From Halobacteriales archaeon QS_8_69_26 (GTDB lineage: Archaea > Halobacteriota > Halobacteria > Halobacteriales > SW-7-71-33), in contig PXRX01000008.1 of NCBI GenBank assembly GCA_003023195.1, positions 37,159 to 101,158 on the forward strand: DNA of 64,000 bases, read 5' to 3'. Under the pieces are notes generated by a model that ran no database searches, was not told the origin of the DNA, and worked only from the letters and a program-made list of their open reading frames with translations. A program made the position numbers and the translations under genes. Shown piece after piece: positions 45,401 through 53,546 of this stretch. Numbering within the stretch: position 1 is the first letter of the stretch; each line of letters opens with the position of its first letter.

Positions 45401-47757
45401 ATGAGCACCCGGACCCCGAACGTCCTCGTCGTTCTGATCGCCGTGGCCGCCGTGGTCGCCCCGGTCGGCGGGGCGGTCTGAACGTCAGTTCCGGACAGCA
45501 ACTTTCGACGGTCCTCGCGGTGACCAGCGAGAACGTCCAGTCCGAGTACCGGCGGACTGCCCTCGACCACCGCCTGGACTCGGGGAACCGCACAGAGGTC
45601 GTGGCGAGCCGGGGCGACGAGTTGCTCGTCAGGGCCCGCGAGGTTGACGAGGAGTACCGGACTGCCGTCGAGCGGTACCGCCGGGGTGCGATCACCGCCG
45701 CCGAGTTCGCCCGGCGACTGGCCGTCCTCGGGTGGCGGGCCGACCGCCTCTCGAACGAGACGGCCCGCCTGCTGGAGCGGGCGGACGGGATCCCCCGCGA
45801 CGAACTCCGCGCGGCGGGGCTGAACGTCACTGCCCTGTCCGTGGCCGTCGACCGCGTCCGGCGGATCCGCGGGGCGGGGACCCGGGCGCTGGTCGGGCCG
45901 TTCACCGGCACCGGCGGCAACGTCAGCGTCGGCGTCGACGGTGGGGTCTCCGTCGCGGTCGAACGCGAGGACGGCGGCCGGGCCCGCGAACTGGAGCGGT
46001 CCCCGGACGGGGACGACGCCCTGCGGGTCGAGCGGTCGACCGCGCTCTCGGCCGCCCGCGAGGCCCTGTCCGACGCCGACGGCCGGTGGGTGGTCGTGAC
46101 CCACGCCACGGACGCCCGCGCCGGGGTCTACGTCTTCGCCTTCCGCCTGGAGTCGAACGCCTCGGCCGGGACGGCGGTCGCCTCGGTCGACGGCTCCTCC
46201 GGCGAGGTGGTCGCCGTCGAGGAGGTCACCGCCCCGCGCGCCGGGGGACCGCGCGGTGCCTGCGCCGAGCGAGTCGCGAGCCTCCGCGCGGAGATGCAGG
46301 CGTCGGTCCGGGCCGCCGGGAACGCCTCCGAGCGTGCCGCCGTCGAGGCCGCGTTCCGCGACCGGATCCGGACGGTCCGCGAGGAGTGTGCCGATGCCGC
46401 CGTGGATCCGGGCGTGAACCGGTCGGCCGCGCTCGCGGCTGCCAGCGGGGCGCTCCCGGAGGTCGCGGGCGAGTGGACCCTGGCGGGGTCGTACCTCGGT
46501 CCCGGGCCGGACGCGGCGTACGTCTTCGAGTTCCGGCTGTCGTCGTCGGTCCGGTTCGGCGTCGCGACGGTCAGGGTCGACGCCGCCGACGGGTCCGTCC
46601 TCGAAGTCGAGGAGGAGGTGACCACGGAGACCGCGACGGTGAACCGGTCGACCGCCCTGGCGACCGCCCGCGAGGCGCTGTCCGATCCCTCGACGGGCGA
46701 GTGGGACCTCGCCGGGTCGACGAGCACGGCCGCCACCTACGAGTTCGTCTTCCGCCTGTCGGCGCCGGACGCCGAGGGGACCGCGGTCGTCGTGGTCGAC
46801 GCGGGGAGCGGCGAGGTCCTCGACGCTGAGGAGACCGTCACCGACCTCGATCCGGGTGACGGCGGCGAGGAGAACGGCACCGAGGACCCGGACGAAGGCG
46901 GGATCAACCGCTCCGAGGCGGTCCGGATCGCCCTGGAGGTCCTGAGCGACCCGCCGGAGGGATCCTGGACGGTGACCGGGGCCGAACTCGCGGACGGCGT
47001 CTACGACGTCGAGTTCGTCCTCGACGCGGAGGCGGCCGACGGGACCGCGACGGTCAGGGTCGACGCCGAGACCGGAACGGTGCGCTCGGTCGAGGAGAAC
47101 GTCACCTCGTCCGGAGGGGAAATCGGGCCCGACCGAGCACTCGAAGTCGCACGCGCGGCGTTGCCCACGGTCGACGGCGAGTGGATCCACGCCGGCACCG
47201 ACCTCGCGGACGGGACCTACGGGGTCGCGTTCGACCTCGATTCCCAGACGGCGAACGGGTCGGCGGTCGTCGAGGTCGACGCCGAGAACGGGACGGTGCT
47301 GGACGTGGACGCGAACGTCTCCGCCGGCGCCGGCCTCGACGCCGGGGAAGCCGAGAGCGTCGCCCGGTCGGCCCTGCCCACCGTCGACGGCACCTGGACG
47401 CTGGTCGACTCGGAGGAGACCGACGGCGTCTTCGGGTTCTCGTTCGTCCCCGAGGCCGAGAACGCGACCGGCCAGGCCGAAATCGGGGTCGACGGGGCCA
47501 CCGGCGAGGTGGTCTACAACGAGACCACGGTCACCGGGGACGACGACACGCTGGACGCCGACGAGGCCGAGAGCGTCGCCCGGTCCGCGCTCCCGTCGCT
47601 CGACGCGGAGTGGACGCTCGAAGCCTCGACGTTCGAGGACGGCGTCTACGAGTTCACCTTCGGGATAGACACCGACGACGTCACGGGGCAGGCCGAACTG
47701 GGGATCGACGCGGACACCGGTGACGTCGTCTACAACGACACGACCGTCGACGGGTGA
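45401..47757 (+). pseudogene. Secreted protein with seven PepSY-like repeats; signal peptide out of frame
   Basis: ATG 45401 encodes a clean signal peptide, TRTPNVLVVLIAVAAVVAPV, that stops at 45479-45481. One missing G in the G4 tract near 45470 would join it to the long frame NVSSGQQLSTVLAVTSENVQ and onward to 47757, giving about 785 residues. That body has a helical N-terminal part (40-170) and seven repeats of about 65 residues ending in GTAVASVDGSSGEVV-type PepSY strands (NRSTALATAREAL openings). PepSY domains are often protease inhibitors or surface modules. As read the protein could only be made without a signal from GTG 45373. Real decay or sequencing error. Confidence 0.7.
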
Positions 47758-47800
47758 GTTCCGGGTCCCGTCTCCCTCGAACGCACTCCACGGATCCCGG

Positions 47801-48550
47801 TCACCCTTCGAACAACCCGTCCACGTCCTCCTCGCGGGCGCGGCGGCGCTGGACTCGCTGTCGCAGGCGGTCGTAGACGATCCCACGGTCCTCCCGGCGG
47901 GCGAAGTCCATCACCAGGGTGACGAATGGGCTGGTCTCCTCGCCGGCGTCCAGGTCCGCCCGGGCGTACTCGACCGCCCGTTCGACGGTGTCCTCGTCGT
48001 AGCCGTACTCCTCGGCGATGGTCTCGGCGGCGACGGCGGCCGCCGGGAACGCCAGGTCCGACAGCGCCACGGCCTCGCCCTCGTGGGTGAGTTCGGGGAC
48101 CGGCCGGCGCTCTATCGTCTCGGGGTCGGCGGCCAGGTCGGAGCAGTACGACCGGACCCCGGCCACGTCGACCCCGCGGTAGGTCGCCGGGAGCGGCGCG
48201 AGGTAGGTGCGACCGCCGGACGCGAGGCTCCGGGCACCCGCCCACTGGCGGTCGGTCGCCTTGTAGACCGCCGCGGTGAACTGGATCAGCCCGTGGAGGA
48301 GTCGCTCGTCGGCCTCGGGGGTCGGACCGTCGACGCCGAGGCTCGGTGGGTCGTCGGTATCCCCCTCGGTCCCGTCGCCGGTTTCCCCTGCAGACCGGCG
48401 ACGTTCGTCCCTGGCGGCGGCCTCGGCGGCGGTCGAGGGGGCGTCCATCCCCTCCTTGATCGACAGCCAGCGGTCCTCCCAGGCGTCGTGAGCGGCGTGG
48501 TACTCGCCGGCGTTGTGGACGGCGATCCCTGCCCGGAGGTGGTCGCGCAT
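47801..48550 (-). CDS. DUF309-domain protein
   Basis: 249 residues. The family signature is near the start, AVHNAGEYHAAHDAWEDRWL, with a second helix pair LLHGLIQFTAAVYKATDRQW; an acidic Gly/Asp-rich insert separates them (residues 40-80). The C-terminal 80 residues are extra helices. DUF309 proteins are small all-helical proteins of unknown function found in bacteria, chloroplasts and haloarchaea. The stop is 43 bases from the end of the convergent PepSY gene. Confidence 0.85.
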   Translation of the reverse strand: MRDHLRAGIAVHNAGEYHAAHDAWEDRWLSIKEGMDAPSTAAEAAARDERRRSAGETGDGTEGDTDDPPSLGVDGPTPEADERLLHGLIQFTAAVYKATDRQWAGARSLASGGRTYLAPLPATYRGVDVAGVRSYCSDLAADPETIERRPVPELTHEGEAVALSDLAFPAAAVAAETIAEEYGYDEDTVERAVEYARADLDAGEETSPFVTLVMDFARREDRGIVYDRLRQRVQRRRAREEDVDGLFEG

Positions 48551-48610
48551 GGCTCCCGATTGGGAAGCCGCGGAAAACGGGCTTTCGGTCGTGGGGCGAG
48601 TCGCCGCGGC

Positions 48611-48703
48611 GGAACGGATCGGCGTCGGGTCGCGTCCCCACGGAACGGATCGGCGTCGGGTCGCGTCCCCACGGAACGGATCGGCGTCAGGTCGCGTCCG
48701 GTG
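48611..48703. repeat. 31-bp tandem repeat, three copies
   Basis: Unit GGAACGGATCGGCGTCGGGT plus CGCGTCCCCAC starts at 48611, 48642 and 48673. The third copy is slightly diverged and contains the stop codon of the next minus-strand gene. No spacers, so not a CRISPR. Confidence 0.8.
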
Positions 48704-49043
48704 GGTGGTACTCGCCGTTCAGGCGCAGGAGCTGGCGTGCGCAGTCGGCCTTGGCGACGAGAACCCCCCGGAGGGTCGGGGGTTCCTCGCGGCGGTCGGC
48801 CACGAGTTCGTCGGGCACCGCCAGCGTGTCCTCGGGAACGGCCTCGTCGCCGTGGACCGGGAAGTGGGCACCGTCGAGTTTCATCACGAGGGGTGCGTCG
48901 AGTCGCTCTACGCCACGACCCGTGGCGTACAGTTCCTCGTTCAGCCGCTCGTGCTGGCGTCGAGCCATCCGGGCGCGACGGTCGTCGGTCGGCTCGACGT
49001 ACATCCGCCCGAGGTAGTAGCTCCCCGAGAACTCCTCGAACAT
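48687..49043 (-). CDS. Small conserved haloarchaeal protein (DUF5802-like)
   Basis: 118 residues from ATG 49043: MFEEFSGSYYLGRMYVEPTD, ARRQHERLNEELYATGRGVE, RLDAPLVMKLDGAHFPVHGD and DTLAVPDELV. I recognise this as a conserved haloarchaeal family recalled as DUF5802; function unknown. An ATG at 49058 is in frame, but the TATA element GTTTATACT on the minus strand (about 49073-49080) predicts transcription starting near 49051, favouring 49043. A second TATA-like TCTTTATACC points the other way at 49092-49101. Confidence 0.72.
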   Translation of the reverse strand: MFEEFSGSYYLGRMYVEPTDDRRARMARRQHERLNEELYATGRGVERLDAPLVMKLDGAHFPVHGDEAVPEDTLAVPDELVADRREEPPTLRGVLVAKADCARQLLRLNGEYHPPDAT

Positions 49044-49278
49044 GCTATCCGTTCGCATGGCACGCCACCACGAGTATAAACCTTCTGGGGAATCTTTATA
49101 CCGTCGCGCAATTCGGCCGGCCGATCCACGGTCCCCTCACGGCGGTTCTTGCCGCCCCGACCGACTGCGCGTCCGCCGTGCGTCGGACGACAGGTGTGAA
49201 TCCTTACAGGTCCCGCCGGAGCGGATCGCCCCGGTGGCGGGCGGACGGACACCCCTGTTGCCGGCACGTGCAGTCACC

Positions 49279-49286
49279 CTTTTATC
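49279..49286 (+). promoter_or_regulatory. TATA box of the double-HTH regulator
   Basis: CTTTTATC at 49279-49286, centred 27 bases before ATG 49309; leaderless. Confidence 0.55.
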
Positions 49287-49308
49287 TACGCGCCGCGAAC
49301 CCCGGGTG

Positions 49309-49983
49309 ATGAACTCGGCGGCGCTACTGGACCTGCTCGGGAACGAGAACCGCAGGCGGATCCTGCGGTTGCTCGCCCAGAAGCCCTGTTACGTCACCGA
49401 GATAAGCGAGTACCTGGGGGTCAGCCCCAAGGCGGTGATCGACCACCTCCAGAAACTGGAGGAGGCGGGACTGGTCGAGAGCAGGGTCGACGACCAGCGC
49501 CGGAAGTACTTCCACATCGCCCGGAACCTCCGCCTGGAGGTGAACGTCTCCCCCTACCGGTTCGGGGCCAAGTCGGCCTACCCGGCGAGCATGAGCCTCG
49601 ACCTGACGCGGTGGCGCTACCTCACCATCGACGTCGGCGGCGACGAGGACGACGAGGCGGACGCCGACCCCGACGAACTGGCCGACCGGCTCCGCCGCCT
49701 GGAGGACCTGGAGGACGAACTCTCGATGGCCCAGCGGTGGGTCCAGGGCCGGCTCACCGACACGCTCGACCAGCTCGGCGAGGTGGTCGAGGAGAGCGCC
49801 GACGCGGGGTTCGACAGCCGGCTCTACGCCGACGTCCTGCTGGCGGTCCAGGACGGCCGCCGGACGACCGCCGGCATCGCCGACTCGACCGGGACGCCCG
49901 CCGAACTCGTCGAGGAGGCACTGGCGGCACTGGCGGAGGCCGGACTCGTCACCCGCCAGAACGGGGACTGGCGGATCGACTGA
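49309..49983 (+). CDS. ArsR-type transcriptional regulator with two winged helices
   Basis: 224 residues from ATG 49309. The N-terminal ArsR-like winged helix reads LLDLLGNENRRRILRLLAQK, YVTEISEYLGVSPKAVIDHL and QRRKYFHIARNLRLEVNVSP. A central acidic coiled segment (about 100-160) follows, and a second small HTH at the C-terminus (TTAGIADSTGTPAELVEEAL, AEAGLVTRQNG). It fits the haloarchaeal ArsR family that represses its own or neighbouring genes. The leaderless start is set by the TATA box at 49279. Ligand unknown. Confidence 0.85.
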   Translation: MNSAALLDLLGNENRRRILRLLAQKPCYVTEISEYLGVSPKAVIDHLQKLEEAGLVESRVDDQRRKYFHIARNLRLEVNVSPYRFGAKSAYPASMSLDLTRWRYLTIDVGGDEDDEADADPDELADRLRRLEDLEDELSMAQRWVQGRLTDTLDQLGEVVEESADAGFDSRLYADVLLAVQDGRRTTAGIADSTGTPAELVEEALAALAEAGLVTRQNGDWRID

Positions 49984-50008
49984 CCGGCTCGTAGTTCGAC
50001 CGCCGGAC

Positions 50009-50635
50009 TCAGGGTACGCTCTTCGTCAGTCCGGCCCGGAGGTCCCGGCCGAGGTAGATACCCACCAGCGTCGCCAGGAGCGCGACCCCGGCGCTGACCG
50101 CGAAGATGGGGACGCCCCGGTCGGTCGCGGCCACGACGGTCAGGTTCCCCAGCACCCCGACCGCGCCGCCGAGGAGGACGCTCGCCAGGCTCATCTCCAG
50201 GTAGGGGCGGCGCGGGCTGACGAGGCCGAACAGGAACGTCACGACCAGCAGTCCGAGGGCGCTGCCGATCGGCCCGAGCGGGAGCAGGAAGCTCCCGCCG
50301 ACGATCCCGGCCAGGGCCGCCACGAGCGCCACCGCGAACGTCCGGCCGGAGAAGAGGTTCCCCGGGTCGGGCATCGAGGGGGACGGGAGGGACGGGAGCG
50401 ACGGCGACGGGATCGCTCCCAGGAGTCCACCCGAACTCGACTCGTCGGTCGCCTCCCGACCGGTGTCCGCGGTTTCGGTGCCACCACCGGTTTCGACGTC
50501 CCCACCGCCGAGTCCCCCGTCCTCCCCCACGGACTGGGCCCGGTCGATCACCGACTGTGCCTCCTCCATCGCGGCGCGGGCCTCGGGGTCCTCGTACCCC
50601 TCGTCCTCGGTGACCTCTTCGGTCCGCTCGACCAT
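50009..50635 (-). CDS. Membrane protein with acidic N-terminus
   Basis: 208 residues. The first 95 residues are hydrophilic, acidic and Pro/Ser-rich (IPSPSLPSLPSPSMPDPG), then four hydrophobic helices (about 98-118, 122-140, 150-170, 176-195) and a short tail. No family name recognised; function unknown. Convergent with the regulator gene, 25 bases apart. A weak TATA-like ATTTCG lies 27 bases upstream and a TTACNGTAA double site 71-90 bases upstream. Confidence 0.75.
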   Translation of the reverse strand: MVERTEEVTEDEGYEDPEARAAMEEAQSVIDRAQSVGEDGGLGGGDVETGGGTETADTGREATDESSSGGLLGAIPSPSLPSLPSPSMPDPGNLFSGRTFAVALVAALAGIVGGSFLLPLGPIGSALGLLVVTFLFGLVSPRRPYLEMSLASVLLGGAVGVLGNLTVVAATDRGVPIFAVSAGVALLATLVGIYLGRDLRAGLTKSVP

Positions 50636-50705
50636 CGTCGTGTCCTTCGGGCGCCCACGAAATGGGTCTTTCGCCGTTTCGCCGACGGTCCGGGGGCCGG
50701 CGAAT

Positions 50706-50725
50706 TTGCGGTACCGTTACTGTAA
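50706..50725. promoter_or_regulatory. TTACNGTAA double palindrome, locus 3
   Basis: A degenerate first half TTGCGGTAC (50706-50714, seven of nine match), CG, and a perfect TTACTGTAA (50717-50725). Same 11-base spacing as the other three loci. Ends 71 bases before the start at 50635 of the membrane protein gene. Confidence 0.45.
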
Positions 50726-50732
50726 ACCTGGT

Positions 50733-50864
50733 ATCCTCGATCCTCCCCAGCCGTCTGCGCTCCTCGGTTCGCTCGTTCGCTCCGCTCACTCGCTCACCTG
50801 CGGTGCTCGCCCCTCGCGCGCGACTCGCGGCTCACCCCCTCGCGGTTCACTTCGTTCACCGCTC
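50733..50864 (+). repeat. Dispersed intergenic repeat, copy C
   Basis: ATCCTCGATCCTCCCCAGCC, then CGCTCCTCGG..., GTGCTCGCCCCTCGCGCG, and GCGGTTCACTTCGTTCACCG, in the same order as copy B. The first 30 bases of copy B are missing; the sequence before it is the TTACNGTAA motif. Confidence 0.7.
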
Positions 50865-50982
50865 GCCGTTCGCCGCTCGTAGCGCACGCGCCGTCGGGTT
50901 GGCCGCCCGAGGGTCGAGCATGGGAGAGCCGACCCAGGGTTTTTGTCTCGTGATCACATACCACGGTCGAGGCGATAGCCCG

Positions 50983-51123
50983 ATGTGCCACCATTATGAT
51001 ACGAAAGAACTAGCGGAATGGAAGCGACTGCTCGAAGAGGAGCGGGCCGAGGAGCCGTCCGACGACGAGGGCGAACTGGCCGAGGAGGACCCGGAGCCAG
51101 CGACGCCGCCGGCCGACGACTAG
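50983..51123 (+). CDS. 46-residue MCHH-type haloarchaeal protein
   Basis: MCHHYDTKELAEWKRLLEEE, then acidic sequence ending PATPPADD. The Met-Cys-His-His start is a feature I associate with numerous very short haloarchaeal proteins of unknown function; Cys-His-His could bind metal. A frame extension to 50662 runs through the dispersed repeat and is rejected. Confidence 0.6.
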   Translation: MCHHYDTKELAEWKRLLEEERAEEPSDDEGELAEEDPEPATPPADD

Positions 51124-51231
51124 GGACGCACCCGATACTTTTCGACGGCGAGGGCGGTGAGCGACGGCTGTCGGTCGATCCGGCGGGTGTCGGTCGCCCA
51201 GCCAGGAGTGTCCCGGTCCGAGGCGGAGGAG

Positions 51232-51642
51232 TCACCCCTCCAGCAGGTTCCGGATCCGACGCAGGGCCAGGTGACAGACGGGGGCGTAGCCGGCCGCCAG
51301 CACCGGGAGTTCGAAGACGACCCGGCAGCCGCTCCCCAGGTCGTCGACCCGGTGCCCGGTGGCAGGGATCCGTGCGACGCGCCAGGTCCAGCGCCGGACC
51401 TCGGGGTCGAAGCCGTCGACGGCGAAGGGGACCCGGACCCCGCCGGGGAGGACGACCCGTCCGGTCGACCCGAACCGGATCCACCGGTCCTCGCACTCGA
51501 CGGCCCTGACCGACGGCCCCCACTCGGGCCAGCGGTGGGTGTCGATCAGGAGGTCCCAGGCGGCCGCGGGCGGCGCGTCGACGGCGGCCGCGACCTCGAT
51601 CCGTCGTCCGTCGGGGGTGTCCGCGAGTTTCGTCTCGGCCAC
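51232..51642 (-). CDS. SRPBCC (polyketide cyclase/START-like) protein
   Basis: 136 residues from GTG 51642. VAAAVDAPPAAAWDLLIDTHRWPEWG is the SRPBCC opening (strand, helix, Trp-Pro-x-Trp), then PGGVRVPFAVDGFDPEVRRW and the long C-terminal helix PVCHLALRRIRNLL. The fold has a hydrophobic pocket for lipids or polyketides; specificity unknown. Divergent from the class V aminotransferase. The frame upstream to 52998 is antisense to that gene and is rejected. Confidence 0.85.
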   Translation of the reverse strand: MAETKLADTPDGRRIEVAAAVDAPPAAAWDLLIDTHRWPEWGPSVRAVECEDRWIRFGSTGRVVLPGGVRVPFAVDGFDPEVRRWTWRVARIPATGHRVDDLGSGCRVVFELPVLAAGYAPVCHLALRRIRNLLEG

Positions 51643-51735
51643 GGCGGAGGAAGGGGTGCCGTGGGCATAGGTCCGTCGCCGACTCACCTGGTGGACGAGG
51701 TGGATCCACCGGCAAATCCGGCGCGACTCGGGGGG

Positions 51736-51742
51736 CTTATCC
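51736..51742 (+). promoter_or_regulatory. TATA-like element of the class V aminotransferase gene
   Basis: CTTATCC at 51736-51742, 27 bases before ATG 51766, supporting the short start and a leaderless transcript. Confidence 0.45.
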
Positions 51743-51765
51743 AGGCCGGCGTCGAACCACGGTCC

Positions 51766-52947
51766 ATGCGCGACGAGGGCGAGAGCGAGGAGTTCCTCCT
51801 GTTGAACCCGGGGCCGGTCCCGGTCACCCGCGAGGTGCGGGCGGCGATGGACGCGCCGATGGTCTCCCACCGGTCGTCGGAGTTCGAGGCGGTCTACGAA
51901 CGCGTCCAGGCGGGCCTGGACTACGTCTTCGAGCACTCGACGCTCTCGGGCCGGTCCACGTCGTCGGGGGGAACCAGCCTCGCGCTCAACGGGACGGCGA
52001 CGATGGGGATGGAGGCCGCCGTCGCCAACCTCGCTGACGACGACTCGGAGGTGGTCGCCCTGGTCAACGGGAAGTTCGGCCGGCGCTTCGCACGGATCGC
52101 CGAGCGCCACGCCGACTGCACGCGGGTCGAGGTCCCGTGGGGGGAGTCGTTCGACCTGGCCGAGGTGGACGCCGCCATCACCGACGACACCGACCTGGTG
52201 ACGATGGTCCACAACGAGACGTCGACGGGCCTGCTCAACCCCGTCTCCGGGGTGGGTCGGCTTGCGAGCGAGGCCGGCGCCCGGTTCGTCGTCGACGGCG
52301 TCACCTCCGTCGGGGGCGACGTCTTCTGTCTCGACGACTGGAACGTCGACGTCGCGGTCACCGACGCCCAGAAGTGCCTCGCCACGCCGCCGGGGATCAG
52401 CGCCCTGTACGTCTCCGAGGGGGTCGAGTCCGAACTGGACGGCGAGGGAGCGCCCTTCTACGAGGACCTGGAGTGGCACCTCCGCAAGGCGGGCAACGAC
52501 CAGACCCCCTTCACCAGCGCCGTCCCCCTGTTCCGGGCGATGGCCGTCGCCCTGGAGGACGTCCAGGACGAGGGAATGCCGGCCCGGATCCGCCGGCACC
52601 GCCGCCAGGCCGCCGCCTTCCGCGAGGGGTTCGCGGCGATGGGGCTGGATGCGTTCCCCGACGCCCGCGGCCCGACGGTTCGCTCGAACACCGTCACGGC
52701 CGTCGCGCTCCCCGAGACGGTCCGGGCGGACCCCGACGCCTTCTTCGCGGCCGTCGGCGAGCGGAACGTGTCGATCAGCGGCGGCCAGGCTCACCTCGGT
52801 GGCGACGTCTTCCGGGTGTCGAACATGGGGAGCTTCGACGACGACGAGGTCCTCCGCGGGGTCCGGACCGTCGGCGAGGCCATGCGCGACGTCGGCGTCG
52901 ACGTCGACACGGCGGCCGGCGTCGAGGCCGCCCGGGAGGAACTGTGA
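51766..52947 (+). CDS. Class V aminotransferase (alanine-glyoxylate/serine-pyruvate type)
   Basis: 393 residues from ATG 51766. EFLLLNPGPVPVTREVRAAM and HRSSEFEAVYERVQ open the class V fold; NGTATMGMEAAV binds PLP phosphate; VDGVTSVGGD carries the Asp; Lys203 in TDAQKCLATPPG is the Schiff-base lysine; the end has SGGQAHLGGDVFRVSNMG. Such enzymes transfer amino groups between alanine or serine and glyoxylate, which would be consistent with the glyoxylate pathway encoded at 58.8-61.2 kb. Serine-glyoxylate or phosphonopyruvate-type activity cannot be separated by sequence alone. An open frame upstream to 51157 overlaps the SRPBCC gene and is rejected. Confidence 0.88.
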   Translation: MRDEGESEEFLLLNPGPVPVTREVRAAMDAPMVSHRSSEFEAVYERVQAGLDYVFEHSTLSGRSTSSGGTSLALNGTATMGMEAAVANLADDDSEVVALVNGKFGRRFARIAERHADCTRVEVPWGESFDLAEVDAAITDDTDLVTMVHNETSTGLLNPVSGVGRLASEAGARFVVDGVTSVGGDVFCLDDWNVDVAVTDAQKCLATPPGISALYVSEGVESELDGEGAPFYEDLEWHLRKAGNDQTPFTSAVPLFRAMAVALEDVQDEGMPARIRRHRRQAAAFREGFAAMGLDAFPDARGPTVRSNTVTAVALPETVRADPDAFFAAVGERNVSISGGQAHLGGDVFRVSNMGSFDDDEVLRGVRTVGEAMRDVGVDVDTAAGVEAAREEL

Positions 52948-53013
52948 TCCGGCGCGACGGAACGGTCCCTGCCCCGGCGAAACGCTTCCGGGGGTCACTC
53001 CCGTAGCCGGACC

Positions 53014-53424
53014 ATGGTGATCCGGGAGCTAACCGGGGAACGGGAGCGAGCCGAGGCGGTGCCGGTCCTCCGGCAACTGTGGACCGACGCGGATCCGGAC
53101 GAGGTGCTGGCCTGGACGGGCGAGGAGGAGTACCACTGCTTCGGCGGGTTCGTCGAGGGGGAACTGGTCGGGGTCGCGGGCGTCGTCGAGGCGACCGTCC
53201 TCCACCACGCGCGCCACGCATGGCTGTACGACCTCGTCGTGGACGAGTCCCGGCGGGGGGAAGGGTACGGGTCCGAACTCGTGGCGTTCGTCGAGGACTG
53301 GGCCGCCGACCGGGGCTGTGAGTACGTCGCGCTGGCGTCGCCGGACTCGACGGAGGCGGTCCACCGGTACTACCGGGACCGCGGCTACGATATCTGGGGC
53401 CACGTCATCGAGAAGGAACTCTGA
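53014..53424 (+). CDS. GNAT acetyltransferase
   Basis: 136 residues: MVIRELTGERERAEAVPVLR, LVGVAGVVEATVLHHARHAW, the acetyl-CoA loop ESRRGEGYGSELVAFVEDW and EAVHRYYRDRGYDI. All four GNAT motifs are present and the length is normal. Substrate unknown. Start 66 bases after the aminotransferase stop, same strand, perhaps co-transcribed. Confidence 0.88.
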   Translation: MVIRELTGERERAEAVPVLRQLWTDADPDEVLAWTGEEEYHCFGGFVEGELVGVAGVVEATVLHHARHAWLYDLVVDESRRGEGYGSELVAFVEDWAADRGCEYVALASPDSTEAVHRYYRDRGYDIWGHVIEKEL

Positions 53425-53508
53425 TCGCCGTCGAGGGGCGGGCCCGCGGCGGGGACCGACCGGGGTCGACTCGTGGGGATCCACCCGAGCGGTGTACGGC
53501 CGCAGGGA

Positions 53509-53516
53509 TTTATTAT
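53509..53516 (+). promoter_or_regulatory. TATA box of the histidine kinase gene
   Basis: TTTATTAT at 53509-53516, 27 bases before an expected start at about 53539 and eight bases of leader before ATG 53547. Confidence 0.55.
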
Positions 53517-53546
53517 CCAACCGAACGATCCACGCAGGTACGTCAC

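Larger units (their letters stand above)
50636..50982. other. Intergenic region with regulatory motif and dispersed repeat copy C
   Basis: About 350 bases between divergent genes. Contents: locus 3 of the TTACNGTAA motif (50706-50725), copy C of the dispersed repeat (50733-50864), and a plain 120-base stretch leading to the MCHH protein start. No gene. Confidence 0.6.

Noticed and set aside
45115..47886. 923-codon minus-strand frame opposite the PepSY gene
   Set aside because: Shadow of a GC-rich gene: third-position bias follows the plus strand, and the protein has no domain.
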